Shown: positions 19,330 to 28,290 of the stretch, piece after piece | Layout of the letters: every line of letters begins with the position of its first letter | Numbering within the stretch: position 1 is the first letter of the stretch | Source: Limnobacter sp. SAORIC-580 | GTDB taxonomy: Bacteria; Pseudomonadota; Gammaproteobacteria; Burkholderiales; Burkholderiaceae_B | DNA: 64,000 nt | Direction: 5' to 3' | NCBI RefSeq assembly: GCF_013004065.1 | Contig: NZ_CP053084.1 | Span: 2,170,001 to 2,234,000 of the forward strand | Notes under the pieces: generated by a model | Databases searched by the model: none | What the model was told of the DNA's origin: nothing | What the model saw: the letters and a program-made list of their open reading frames with translations, nothing else | Made by a program: the position numbers and the translations under genes

Positions 19330-20631
19330 TCAGCGAGGTTTGGCTTTACTCACCCATTCACTTAGCGGTGTAGCCGCAGCCCACAATTCATGGCCTGCAT
19401 CGTTGGAGTGAATGAAATCGCCACTGTTGTACTGCGGCAGGAATGTAAGGCCGCCTGGCGCTTCCACTTCACCGTTGTAATCCGCCACACCATCACACTC
19501 GCCACTGTTTAAAATCCAGTCGTTCAACTTGGCGCGTTCGCCGGTCAAATTGGCCTGGAAGGATTGCGCACCGGGAATCCAGGTTGGGCAATACACATTG
19601 ATGCCCTTTGCATGGGCTTGTTCAATAACTTCCTGGTAATTGGCGATGATTTCATCGGCACTTCGGCTGGACAAGTCATTGGTTACCCACACCACCACCG
19701 AACTGACACCCACGGTGTCGAACACGTCGCGTTCCAACCGTGTTGCACTGGCGTTTTGCAGCGTGTCGCCGCCGATGCCACGGTTCACAATCGTGTCGCG
19801 CTGTCCCTGCGGAATTTCATTCAACATGCGAACTGACAGCAAGTCGCTGATTCGCTTGAAACCATTCTGGCTGGTATTAAATCCATGAAAACTGGAGCTG
19901 CCCAAAAACACCATGGCACCTTTTGCGTCTTTCGTCAGTACTTCGATGTCCCGCAGCGCATAAACCGTGCAACCATTGCACATAATAGGCAAACCCGGAG
20001 GAGTTGAAAAACGGGTTTCATCAATCAATCCATAACCCGCGCCAGAATCCTCAAGTGTTTGATTGCCCGAGCCATTGGGCAGTTTGTAGGATTCAATCCA
20101 GGTGGCACCGAACTCACCAGGATTGTCCGCACCTTTCACATACAAACTCACAGCGAGATCGTCTTGGTTGTTGACCTTGAACGCGATGGGATCGCTGTAA
20201 AACGATTCGGTTTGGGGCGGAATTGTGGCGCTGGTCTGGCCGCAATTAAAGGTCACTGCCTTGCTGGTATTCAGCTTCAGGTTTGCGCCTGTTGCGCCCT
20301 CACGCAGGCCTACTGCGGCGGCACCAATCTGCATGGGTTGATCGCTCAGGTTGATGAAACGAATACGCACCGCATTGCCACTGGCCGTGACTCGGGCAAT
20401 GTTGCGAACCGTTGTTTCCACGGGCGCCGCGCCGGTGACGTGGGTAACACCCCAGGCCGACATCCAGCGTGCGCCGTCAGCCGCGTTTGAATTGCTGTTG
20501 CAAGACAAGCCGGAAGGCTGGGTATTGGAGCCCGAGGAACCTGACGAAACGCCATTGGATTCCGATGAACAGGCGGCCACTAGAAGCATTGCAAGTGGCC
20601 AAAAAAGTTGTTGTAGTTTGCGGTAATTCAA
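19330..20631 (-). CDS. SGNH-fold hydrolase lipoprotein
   Basis: A 433-aa lipoprotein. The signal peptide ends in the lipobox LLVAAC (Cys at about 21), followed by a Ser/Gly-rich linker. The C-terminal half carries SGNH-hydrolase blocks: VFLGSSSFHGF with the nucleophile Ser, NRGIGGDT with the Gly of block II, WVTNDL with the Asn of block III, and DFIHSNDAGH with the catalytic Asp and His near the end. The N-terminal 180 residues are likely a beta-rich accessory domain. It should be an esterase or lipase anchored in the outer membrane or periplasm; the substrate is unknown. It converges on the SIMPL gene with 3 bp between stops. Confidence 0.85.
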   Translation of the reverse strand: MNYRKLQQLFWPLAMLLVAACSSESNGVSSGSSGSNTQPSGLSCNSNSNAADGARWMSAWGVTHVTGAAPVETTVRNIARVTASGNAVRIRFINLSDQPMQIGAAAVGLREGATGANLKLNTSKAVTFNCGQTSATIPPQTESFYSDPIAFKVNNQDDLAVSLYVKGADNPGEFGATWIESYKLPNGSGNQTLEDSGAGYGLIDETRFSTPPGLPIMCNGCTVYALRDIEVLTKDAKGAMVFLGSSSFHGFNTSQNGFKRISDLLSVRMLNEIPQGQRDTIVNRGIGGDTLQNASATRLERDVFDTVGVSSVVVWVTNDLSSRSADEIIANYQEVIEQAHAKGINVYCPTWIPGAQSFQANLTGERAKLNDWILNSGECDGVADYNGEVEAPGGLTFLPQYNSGDFIHSNDAGHELWAAATPLSEWVSKAKPR

Positions 20632-20744
20632 AAATATCCCCTGAAGTGGTCGTACTGATACTTCAGAGGATGCCTTGGCGGATGTATTCCATCATTCGTG
20701 GATAGCCGCAGCAGAAATGTACCTAATTGGTTCTGCGTGCATTG

Positions 20745-21524
20745 TTAAATTTCATGTACAAACAATTCCCGCTCAAAGCGAATTTGAGGCCAGAACACGC
20801 CATCATCGGCGCGCTCGCCAGCCCCGATCACCATGATCGGGAAAGCATCGTCGGTCAGCTTTAATAATTTACGCACACGGGCTTCGTCGTAACCTTCCAT
20901 CATGCAGGTGTCGAAGCCGTGCGCACGCAATGCCAGCACCAGGTTTTCGCAGGCCAGTGCCGCGCTTTTTGCGGCCCACAATTCCACCTCGCTACGGGTG
21001 TAGGGGCCGCGAGGCAAAGGCGCAATCAAACCACCCACATTCGATGCTGCCTTTTTCACCATGGCAAAACTGTTCAGGGGACCAGGCGAGTAGTTGTAGG
21101 GAATCAGTTGGTAGTAACGGCGTACCAGGGTGGGCACTTCCGGCATGGGCCACTCTTTAATCATCTTCTTGGAAAAGTCACTGACACGATCAACACGCGC
21201 CACGCACACAATCAGTTCCTGTGCGGTTTTTGCAGCCAACTGGCCCAAACAGGCCGTAACCAATTTGGCTTTTTTGGCTGGCGTTTTTACCACGTAAAAC
21301 TCCCAGGGCTGCAAACCTGAAGAACACGGCGCAAGCAAGGCCAGGTCCAGGCATTCGTCGAGCACTTCCTTCGGGATCGGCTTGTCAGTGAACTTGCGAA
21401 CCGACCTTCGGCTTTCCACTACTTTTTTGAAATTGGCGGCGCTGATTCCCTTCGGTGCCGGTTCGTAATACCGCTGCTTGCCGTCGACTTCAATGGTCTT
21501 GAATTTGCGTGCTGCTGCTTTCAT
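20745..21524 (-). CDS. Nitroreductase-family FMN oxidoreductase
   Basis: A 259-aa protein with nitroreductase landmarks: VVESRRSVRKFTDKPIP (FMN contacts in the RRSVR segment), LALLAPCSSGLQPWEFYVV, and the C-terminal MVIGAGERADDG. It likely reduces nitro or quinone compounds with NAD(P)H. It is the last gene of the tetR - membrane fusion protein - RND operon, and its ATG overlaps the RND stop (ATGA). A reductase tied so tightly to a pump suggests joint detoxification of the same toxic molecules; this is inference. Compared with NfsB-like enzymes it has an extra N-terminal about 30 residues. Confidence 0.88.
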   Translation of the reverse strand: MKAAARKFKTIEVDGKQRYYEPAPKGISAANFKKVVESRRSVRKFTDKPIPKEVLDECLDLALLAPCSSGLQPWEFYVVKTPAKKAKLVTACLGQLAAKTAQELIVCVARVDRVSDFSKKMIKEWPMPEVPTLVRRYYQLIPYNYSPGPLNSFAMVKKAASNVGGLIAPLPRGPYTRSEVELWAAKSAALACENLVLALRAHGFDTCMMEGYDEARVRKLLKLTDDAFPIMVIGAGERADDGVFWPQIRFERELFVHEI

Positions 21525-24500
21525 GTTTTGCGTGCTCCAGACTGCTTGAATGTTGAACCCAATTTTTGAGAAAAGTTTTTCATGCCGTGCTCAAAGTCAT
21601 CCATCAAGGTGTACACCACGGGAATAACCAAGAGGCTTAGGAAGGTAGAGGTCATCAAACCACCGATCACGGCAATCGCCATGGGGCTTCGGAAACTGGT
21701 GTCTGCATCGCCCGTGCCAATTGCAATCGGCAGCATGCCGGCGGCCATGGCAATGGTGGTCATGATGATGGGGCGAGCCCGCTTGTGGCAGGCATCTACC
21801 ACCGCATCCAGCCGGCTCATGCCCTTTTCATTGCGGGCCACAATGGCGTACTCCACCAGCAAAATCGAGTTCTTGGTGGCAATGCCCATCAGCATGATCA
21901 AACCGATCAGTGAAGGCATGGAAAAGCTTTTCCCTGCCATCAACAAGCCCACAAAGGCACCTCCCAGGCTGAGTGGCAATGCAGCAAGAATGGTAACCGG
22001 TTGCAAGAAATCTTTGAACAACAGCACCAGCACCACAAAAATACACAACACACCAGTGAGCATGGCCAAACCAAAACTGGCGAACAATTCTTCCATCACC
22101 TCCGCATCACCAATGTTGCGTTGGGCCACACCCGGCGGCAGGTTTTTGATGCTGGGCAATTCCTGGACGGCTGCTGTCACATCGCCCAACGGTTGCCCTT
22201 GTAATTCAATTTCAAAGTTCACATTGCGAGCACGGTCGTAGCGATCAATCACCGAAGGACCAGCGTTGATGCCCAAGGTGGCGACCTGGTTCAAAGGCAC
22301 ACTGGGTACACCTGGTTTCGCTGAAGGAACTGCAAGGCGTTCAAGCACACTCAGGTCCTTTCGGGCCTCGTCGTCGAGGCGAACCACGATGGGCACCTGC
22401 CGTTGCGGCAGGTTCAGCTTGGGCAGGGCTGCATCATAATCACCCATGGTGGCCACGCGCAGGGTTTCGCCCATGGCAGCGGTGCTTACACCGAGGTCGG
22501 CTGCTTTGGAAAAATCGGGTTTGATCCAGATTTCTGGCCGCACCAAGGCCGCACTGGATGCAATGGAGCCCAGGCCGGGAATGGTGCGCAAATCGCGTTC
22601 CACCTCACTGGCTGCCCTGGACAATGCTTCACCATCTTCGCCTGAAAGTACCAACACATACTTTTCGCCCGAGGCGCCCAAACCCACCTTGTAACGCACG
22701 CCTGGCAAGTTGCTGAGTGCCTCACGCATTTGTGTCTCAGTCACCTGCTTGCGTACGGTGCGTTCGCCTCGCGGATCGAGCAACACGGTGAGCGTGGCTT
22801 TGCGAACTTCAGCCTGTCCGCCCATCATGAAGGGATCGGTTCCGGCTGCGCCACCGCCAATGGTGGTGTACACGCTGCGCACATACTCTACGTCGCTGAT
22901 CAACTCGCGAGCCTTCTCGGCCGCTTTGCGGGTTTGCTCATAAGTGCTGCCCGGTTGCAGTTCGATGTAAACCTGGGTTTGCGACAAATCATCAGGCGGA
23001 ATAAACCCGGTGGGCAACAGGGGAATCAACATGATAGAGCCCACGAAAAAGGCACCCGCAGCCACGCAGGTGACAAGCCGATGGGCCAGGGCCCAGCGCA
23101 CCCAGTCCAGATAACGGGCCATCATTTTACCGGGCTCGTTTTTCTCATGTTCATGGCCTTTGGAAGTCAACATGTAAGCCGCCATCATGGGCGTCAACAT
23201 ACGGGCCACCACCAGCGAAGCAAACACGGCCAGCGCAGCGGTCCAGCCAAACTGTTTGAAAAATTTTCCGGCAATGCCGCTCATGAATGCGGTGGGTAAA
23301 AACACGGCAATCAATGTGAAGGTGGTTGCGATCACAGCAAGGCCAATTTCATCAGCGGCCTCACGTGCAGCATCCAGTGGGCTTTTGCCCATGCGCAAGT
23401 GGCGAACAATGTTTTCCACTTCCACAATGGCGTCATCGACCAAAATACCCACCACCAGCGACATGGCCAGCAACGACACCACATTAAGGCTGAAGCCCAG
23501 GTAATACATGCCCGCAAATGCCGGGATTACCGACAAGGGCAAAGCCACCGCAGATACGAAAGTGGCCCGCCAGTCGCGCAGGAAAAACCACACCACCACC
23601 ACGGCCAGAAATGCACCTTCGTAAAGCATTTTCATGGAGACATCAAAATCTTCTTTCACGGGCTCCACAAAGTTGAATGCCTCGACAATGGTGAGGTCGG
23701 GTCGCTGCGCCTTTAACTCTGCGAGGGCCGTGGCAACACCTTGCCCCACCTCTACCTCACTGGCACCTTTGCTGCGGGTAATCTCGAAACCCACCACATC
23801 CTGACCATTCAGAAGGGCGGCCGATCGCCGATCGGCAATGGTGTCTTTAATCGTTGCTATTTCAGGCAACTTCACGCGGCGACCATTGCTCAGCACAATT
23901 GAAATTTCTTTCAGCTGATTGGCATTGTCCACAGTGGCAATGGTGCGCAGTGGTTGCTCGCCCACACCCAGGTCGGCCCGGCCACCGGCAGTTTCCAGCT
24001 GGGTGTTGCGCAGTTGGCGCGACACATCCAGCGCACTGACACCCAGCGCTTGCATTTTCAAGGGATCAAGTTCGACCACCACTTCGCGTGTTACACCACC
24101 CACCCGGTTTACAGCTCCAACACCTTTCACGTTCAACAGGGTTTTGGTGATGGTGTCGTCGACATACCAGGACAAACCTTCCTCATCAAACGCGGTGGAG
24201 GCGATGGTGTAAGCCAGTACAGGTGCACCGCTTAATTCCAGTTTATTGACCACCGGGTCGCGCAAATCGGTGGGCAAATCGGCACGCACGCGCGACACGG
24301 CAGACCGCACATCATCCACGGCTTCCTGTGTGTCTTTTTCCAGATTGAATTCGACCGTGATGCTGACAATGCCGTCTTGAATCTTGGTGTAAATGTGTTT
24401 GAGTTGTTGCAGTGTGGCAAGCGAGTTTTCAATTTTCCGGGCAACATCGTTTTCAAGCTGGGAAGGCGATGCACCAGGAAGACTCGCAGTGACCAGCACG

Positions 24501-24631
24501 GTGGGCAGTTCAATGTCTGGGAACTGCTGAATTTTCATGCTGGAAAAGCTGTACAGCCCCATCACGGTGAGCAGGAAAAAAAGCATCACCGCAGGAATGG
24601 GGTTTTTAATGGACCAGGTCGAGACGTTCAC
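21521..24631 (-). CDS. RND multidrug efflux transporter, HAE1/AcrB-like permease
   Basis: A 1036-aa inner-membrane pump. It starts with STWSIKNPIPAVMLFFLLT (first helix), has two large periplasmic loops, and shows the proton-relay Asp pair in VVGILVDDAIVEVENIVRHL plus the second-half block GIATKNSILLVEYAIVARNEKG. Length and layout match proton-driven HAE1 transporters that work with a membrane fusion protein and an outer-membrane channel. No TolC-like gene is next to it, so the channel must come from elsewhere. It is coupled on both sides by ATGA overlaps with the fusion protein and the nitroreductase. Probable substrates are hydrophobic toxic compounds. Confidence 0.95.
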   Translation of the reverse strand: MNVSTWSIKNPIPAVMLFFLLTVMGLYSFSSMKIQQFPDIELPTVLVTASLPGASPSQLENDVARKIENSLATLQQLKHIYTKIQDGIVSITVEFNLEKDTQEAVDDVRSAVSRVRADLPTDLRDPVVNKLELSGAPVLAYTIASTAFDEEGLSWYVDDTITKTLLNVKGVGAVNRVGGVTREVVVELDPLKMQALGVSALDVSRQLRNTQLETAGGRADLGVGEQPLRTIATVDNANQLKEISIVLSNGRRVKLPEIATIKDTIADRRSAALLNGQDVVGFEITRSKGASEVEVGQGVATALAELKAQRPDLTIVEAFNFVEPVKEDFDVSMKMLYEGAFLAVVVVWFFLRDWRATFVSAVALPLSVIPAFAGMYYLGFSLNVVSLLAMSLVVGILVDDAIVEVENIVRHLRMGKSPLDAAREAADEIGLAVIATTFTLIAVFLPTAFMSGIAGKFFKQFGWTAALAVFASLVVARMLTPMMAAYMLTSKGHEHEKNEPGKMMARYLDWVRWALAHRLVTCVAAGAFFVGSIMLIPLLPTGFIPPDDLSQTQVYIELQPGSTYEQTRKAAEKARELISDVEYVRSVYTTIGGGAAGTDPFMMGGQAEVRKATLTVLLDPRGERTVRKQVTETQMREALSNLPGVRYKVGLGASGEKYVLVLSGEDGEALSRAASEVERDLRTIPGLGSIASSAALVRPEIWIKPDFSKAADLGVSTAAMGETLRVATMGDYDAALPKLNLPQRQVPIVVRLDDEARKDLSVLERLAVPSAKPGVPSVPLNQVATLGINAGPSVIDRYDRARNVNFEIELQGQPLGDVTAAVQELPSIKNLPPGVAQRNIGDAEVMEELFASFGLAMLTGVLCIFVVLVLLFKDFLQPVTILAALPLSLGGAFVGLLMAGKSFSMPSLIGLIMLMGIATKNSILLVEYAIVARNEKGMSRLDAVVDACHKRARPIIMTTIAMAAGMLPIAIGTGDADTSFRSPMAIAVIGGLMTSTFLSLLVIPVVYTLMDDFEHGMKNFSQKLGSTFKQSGARKT

Positions 24632-25740
24632 TGAATCACCTTCACCAAATCGCCATGGGCCAGGAAAGCCACACCGCTTTTTACCACCTTGTCACCGGGC
24701 TTCACACCTTCCAACACCTCGATGAATTCGCCTTGCGCCTTGTTCACGCGCAACTTGATGCGCTGCACCTTGCTGCTGGCTTCGTCCACGGTGAATGCGT
24801 AGGTAAAGCCATCACGCTCAATCACCGCAGTTTGCGGAATTACTGTCGCGGTTTGCTGGCCCAAATCAAACTCGCCGCGCAGGTACATGCCCGGTTTCAA
24901 TCCCTTGGCGTAGGCGCCGGGAACATCGACATACACCATGCCGGTTCGTGATTGCGCATTGATGACTGGGCTAAGTGTGCGCACCTTTCCCTGGATGGCT
25001 TCGCCCCCACTAAACACAGTCGCTGCCATGCCTTCAGAAATTCGGGCCAGCTCTGCGTCGGTCACCTCAGCTTGCCACTCCAGGCGCTGCTGGCGAACCA
25101 AGCGGAACAGCTCTTGCCCCGGGGCGGGCACCGAACCCAAAGTCGCCGTGCGCGCACTGATTACGCCGTCGTCCAGCGCAATGACCGCGGTGTTGCGCAA
25201 GCGAATTTCCTGCTGGGTTTGTAGCGCCCTGGCGGACAACAAGCGGGCCTGTGCCGACTTTTCTGCTGCAATGACCTGGTTGCGTTCTTGCGCGCTGACT
25301 GCACCTGCGTCGGTGATGTTGCGAATCATGTCAGCGTTCAGCTTTGCCTGCTCGAACAAAGCCTGTGCTTCGGCCACGCCCGCTTTGGCCTGTGCCAAAT
25401 CGGCATTCACTGTTTGTTGATCGAACAGCGCCAGCGTTTGCCCCTTCTTTACGACATCGCCAACTTCGGCGCGCAAAGAATCAATTCGTACCCCATTGAG
25501 TTGCGAACCAATCACTGCCTCTTGCCAGGCAGCCACGCTGCCATTCACGGACAGGGTCAGAGGAATGGTTTTCTCCTCCACCGCGGCCAGTTCAACCGAC
25601 AAGCTGGCCTTGCCGGGAACTTCCGTTTCACTTGCAGCGCCAGGTGCGGCTTGCTCGGTGCCGGGTGAACAAGCACCCAACAGCAAGACTGCCGCAAGCA
25701 TGGCGACGGGGAACTGACTTAAAACCATTGGAATTTTCAT
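24628..25740 (-). CDS. RND efflux membrane fusion protein (lipoprotein)
   Basis: A 370-aa periplasmic adaptor of the HlyD/AcrA type. The signal peptide ends in a lipobox LLLGAC, so it is lipid-anchored. A barrel-sandwich region (VAAWQEAVIGSQLNGVRIDSL ... KGQTLALFDQ) surrounds an alpha-hairpin (about residues 105-165), followed by beta-barrel segments ending in VKSGVAFLAHGDLVKV. The ATG at 25740 overlaps the tetR stop (ATGA); an in-frame TTG at 25749 is less likely. It links the RND permease at 21521-24631 to an outer-membrane channel encoded elsewhere. Confidence 0.93.
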   Translation of the reverse strand: MKIPMVLSQFPVAMLAAVLLLGACSPGTEQAAPGAASETEVPGKASLSVELAAVEEKTIPLTLSVNGSVAAWQEAVIGSQLNGVRIDSLRAEVGDVVKKGQTLALFDQQTVNADLAQAKAGVAEAQALFEQAKLNADMIRNITDAGAVSAQERNQVIAAEKSAQARLLSARALQTQQEIRLRNTAVIALDDGVISARTATLGSVPAPGQELFRLVRQQRLEWQAEVTDAELARISEGMAATVFSGGEAIQGKVRTLSPVINAQSRTGMVYVDVPGAYAKGLKPGMYLRGEFDLGQQTATVIPQTAVIERDGFTYAFTVDEASSKVQRIKLRVNKAQGEFIEVLEGVKPGDKVVKSGVAFLAHGDLVKVIQ

Positions 25741-26384
25741 TTGCTGCAATCCTGTTTGCGTCGTTTGCTTTCACTGTCGAGCATGGCGCGGGCATAACCA
25801 GCCAAGCGTTCACTCAGGGTATCGATGGCTTTGGCATTGCTCATTAATTTGGGGCAAATTACATCGACCACATCTTGAGCCACATAAAAATTCACGGCCA
25901 TGCCCATCATTGCGAAGGCCAGGCGTTGGATGTCGAGGTCGGGTTTACTCAAACCAAAATAGGCGGTCAACATGTTCACCAAAGCCATGTGCTGCGGCTT
26001 GATTTCCGCATCAATTTCATGCTCCCAGGCACCGGTGGGTTCAATCATTTCGCGGAAATGCAATTTCATCACCAGGCGAAAGGTTTCACCGTGCTTCAAG
26101 GGCTCCAGGAAATCCCGGAACAATTGCTTTAAGGCTTTGTCCACGTCGGTGCTGTTCAAATCAGGAATGCCCTGTTCAAACGGCGTGCCACACAGCGGCT
26201 CGGTGTAAGCCGCCCTGTAAAGACCAGCCTTGTCACCAAAGTAATAGCGAATGGAGGAGATGTTCGCTCCCGCCTTGTCGGCAATTTCGCGCGTGGAAGC
26301 CCCTTCATAGCCCTTTTCGGCGAAGGTGATGAGTGCAGCCTGCACCAGCTTTTGCCGTGCAGACTGCTGCTTGTCTTGAAGCAT
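25737..26384 (-). CDS. TetR-family regulator with CerR/CecR-like (DUF1956) C-terminal domain
   Basis: A 215-aa regulator. The N-terminal helix-turn-helix shows LVQAALITFAEKGYEGASTREIADKAGANISSIRYYFGDKAGLY. The C-terminal part, with LHFREMIEPTGAWEHEI, resembles the CerR/CecR (YbiH) group, which controls transport genes in E. coli. The ATG at 26384 places the HTH at the normal position, although the frame is open to 26555. Two similar palindromes lie 20-55 bp upstream. It is the first gene of a translationally coupled efflux operon and most likely represses it until an inducer binds. Confidence 0.9.
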   Translation of the reverse strand: MLQDKQQSARQKLVQAALITFAEKGYEGASTREIADKAGANISSIRYYFGDKAGLYRAAYTEPLCGTPFEQGIPDLNSTDVDKALKQLFRDFLEPLKHGETFRLVMKLHFREMIEPTGAWEHEIDAEIKPQHMALVNMLTAYFGLSKPDLDIQRLAFAMMGMAVNFYVAQDVVDVICPKLMSNAKAIDTLSERLAGYARAMLDSESKRRKQDCSK

Positions 26385-26403
26385 GGGGAAGTCCAGAATT
26401 AAT

Positions 26404-26415
26404 TCAATCGATTGA
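26404..26415. promoter_or_regulatory. Operator copy 1 (perfect 12-bp palindrome) upstream of efflux operon
   Basis: TCAATCGATTGA, a perfect palindrome 20 bp upstream of the tetR start. It matches the second copy at 26428-26439 at 10 of 12 positions; the two differ only by an A/T swap symmetric about the centre. Likely bound by the TetR/CecR-like protein. Confidence 0.6.
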
Positions 26416-26427
26416 TTTAAAAATATA

Positions 26428-26439
26428 TCAAACGAATGA
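26428..26439. promoter_or_regulatory. Operator copy 2 upstream of efflux operon
   Basis: TCAAACGAATGA, starting 24 bp (about two helical turns) from copy 1. Together the two give the consensus TCAAWCGAWTGA. Two sites on the same helix face would allow cooperative repressor binding. Confidence 0.55.
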
Positions 26440-26557
26440 TTAAACAGCAATCGTGAGCAGTGCATTTCTCGGGATTGAAACGAATCGACACCACCGAATT
26501 CCTGAAACTTGCTACTCTTGGCGAGCAAATTCAAAAAACAACAAACTGGAGACAATC

Positions 26558-26974
26558 ATGGGTATGGCGGAAAAAGGCAGCAAGGCGCTGCGAAAACTGA
26601 AATCGGTCGCTCAAAAACGGGCGTCCAGTCTTCCGGCAGGCAATTTGATCAATGCCGTGGTTGACCAGGTGAATCAGTTTGAAACCGGTATCAAGCAAAC
26701 AGTAGATGGTGTTCAGGACAAGGTCAAAGGCTTGCAAGCCAACTTGTTGAAAATGTACCAGGCCAACAAAGAACTGGAACAGGAGAACCGGGAATTGAGC
26801 AAAACCATGGTGGTGCTGGAGAAGGACAATGCCCACCTGACCATGCAACTGGACCGCACCCAAATGGAACTGGATGTATTGAAGGCCAAGCTGGAGAATA
26901 TTGGCAAACTGGTGAGTGGCTACGAGGAATCAATTGCCGCAGTTACACGTAGCAACAAACCCAAACGCAAATAA
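26558..26974 (+). CDS. Coiled-coil protein of unknown function
   Basis: A 138-aa basic, Lys- and Gln-rich protein. Residues about 60-128 form a long heptad coiled coil (NLLKMYQANKELEQENRELSK and continuing to KLENIGKLV). The N-terminal 55 residues are predicted helical, slightly resembling phasin-like or membrane-associated helices. There is no signal peptide. The ATG at 26558 was chosen for its CTGGAGA ribosome site; the frame is open from 26453. It lies 20 bp before the HMG-CoA reductase gene and is likely co-transcribed with it. Function unknown; a structural or polyhydroxyalkanoate-granule role is only a possibility. Confidence 0.7.
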   Translation: MGMAEKGSKALRKLKSVAQKRASSLPAGNLINAVVDQVNQFETGIKQTVDGVQDKVKGLQANLLKMYQANKELEQENRELSKTMVVLEKDNAHLTMQLDRTQMELDVLKAKLENIGKLVSGYEESIAAVTRSNKPKRK

Positions 26975-26994
26975 GCAGAAAAAAGAGCCAGCCG

Positions 26995-28164
26995 ATGACC
27001 CGCACACCCATTCCACGATTTGACGACAACTACTCGGAAGATGCTGCCAAAGCGCGCCGTGAATTTTTAACACAACAAACCGGAGCCAGCTTGCATCACA
27101 CTGGCACCTATTCCCTGCCCCCTGAAAGTTTGAAAAGCAACACCGAGAACTTTATTGGTGTGGTGCAAATGCCGGTGGGCGTGGCCGGGCCCGTGCTGAT
27201 TCACGGCGAGCATGCTCAAGGCTGGTTTTATGTACCTTTGGCGACCACCGAAGGCACACTGGTGGCCAGTTATAGCAGGGGTATGCGCATGGTGAGCGAA
27301 TCGGGCGGCGTGAAGGTGACGGTGGCCGAGGAATTCATGCAACGCGCCCCGCTGTTCGAATTCGAGGACGCCCGTGCAGCCAAACGGTTTTTGCAATGGA
27401 TCAATGAAAACCTGGCCATGGTCAAAGCCCAAGCAGAAAAAACCACCGGCTTTGGCAAGCTGGAACACATTCAAACCTGGCAAGTGGCGCGCATGGTGTA
27501 CACGCGCTTTAACTACACCACTGGCGATGCAGCCGGGCAAAACATGTGCGGCAAGGCCACGCACGCGGCCTGCCAATGGGTATTGAAAAACAGCCCTGAG
27601 GCGATTAGTTACTTTGCCCTGAGTGGCGCCATTGAAACGGACAAAAAACATTCGCACATGAACCTGCTACACAGCCGGGGCAAGCGGGTAATTGCGGAAG
27701 CCACCATCAAGCGCGAAGTGCTGCAAAGGCTGGCACGCACCACTCCTGAAACCATTTTCAAGCAACGCCAGCGCAGTGCCATAGGCGCACAACTGGCAGG
27801 CAGTGCCTACAGCGGCCCCCACTCGGCCAACGGCATTGCCGCTTTGTTTATTGCCACAGGGCAAGATGAGGCCAATGTGGTGGAAAGCCACACCGGCATG
27901 GTGTTCATGGACATTACAGCCGATGGAGATTTGTATTTCTCTGTCACATTGCCCTCGGTGATCTGCGCCACCAAGGGTGGTGGAACGGGCCTGGCCACGC
28001 AGGCCGAGTGCCTGAAAATACTGGGCTGTGAGGGCACTGGCAAGGCGCGTAAACTGGCGGAAATTGTGGGCGCCACGGTACTGGCAGGAGATTTGTCTTT
28101 GCTGTCCGCCATTCTGGCGGATGAATGGGTTTCCTCCCACGACGCCTATGGTCGGAATCGTTAA
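26995..28164 (+). CDS. Hydroxymethylglutaryl-CoA reductase, class I-like
   Basis: A 389-aa catalytic domain with all four catalytic residues of HMG-CoA reductase: Glu86 in LATTEGTLVAS, Lys217 in SGAIETDKKHS, Asp291 in ATGQDEANV, and His382 in VSSHDAYGRNR. The dimer-forming ENxIGxxxxPxGxAGP element is at 51-66. The TDKK and GQD-type motifs resemble class I (eukaryotic or archaeal type) enzymes rather than class II bacterial degradative ones. It interconverts HMG-CoA and mevalonate. No other mevalonate-pathway gene is in the window, and proteobacteria normally make isoprenoids through MEP, so a catabolic or special biosynthetic role is possible. Cofactor choice cannot be read. Confidence 0.9.
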   Translation: MTRTPIPRFDDNYSEDAAKARREFLTQQTGASLHHTGTYSLPPESLKSNTENFIGVVQMPVGVAGPVLIHGEHAQGWFYVPLATTEGTLVASYSRGMRMVSESGGVKVTVAEEFMQRAPLFEFEDARAAKRFLQWINENLAMVKAQAEKTTGFGKLEHIQTWQVARMVYTRFNYTTGDAAGQNMCGKATHAACQWVLKNSPEAISYFALSGAIETDKKHSHMNLLHSRGKRVIAEATIKREVLQRLARTTPETIFKQRQRSAIGAQLAGSAYSGPHSANGIAALFIATGQDEANVVESHTGMVFMDITADGDLYFSVTLPSVICATKGGGTGLATQAECLKILGCEGTGKARKLAEIVGATVLAGDLSLLSAILADEWVSSHDAYGRNR

Positions 28165-28176
28165 GCCGATGCAAGT

Positions 28177-28198
28177 CAGCGCCCGTCCCTGGGCGCTG
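28177..28198. terminator. Possible terminator hairpin after HMG-CoA reductase
   Basis: A perfect 8-bp stem CAGCGCCC / GGGCGCTG with a 6-base loop, 13 bp after the stop codon. No T-run follows, so termination may be weak or Rho-assisted. It separates the HMG-CoA reductase gene from the desaturase unit. Confidence 0.45.
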
Positions 28199-28258
28199 TC
28201 AGTAAATCACTGACCGCTGGTGCAGTGCGGAATGACTTGGAATGTGTTTCAGTGCACA

Positions 28259-28282
28259 CTCGTTTTACAATACAAAAACGAG
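28259..28282. promoter_or_regulatory. Inverted repeat overlapping the ribosome site of the reductase-desaturase operon
   Basis: A perfect 8-bp inverted repeat CTCGTTTT / AAAACGAG with an 8-bp centre. Its right arm runs into the AGGAG ribosome site (28281-28285) of the ferredoxin reductase gene. It could be a repressor operator or an RNA hairpin masking the Shine-Dalgarno. A GTGCAC palindrome lies just upstream at 28252-28257. Fatty-acid desaturase genes are often under TetR-type repressors, which makes an operator plausible. Confidence 0.5.
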
Positions 28283-28290
28283 GAGACACA

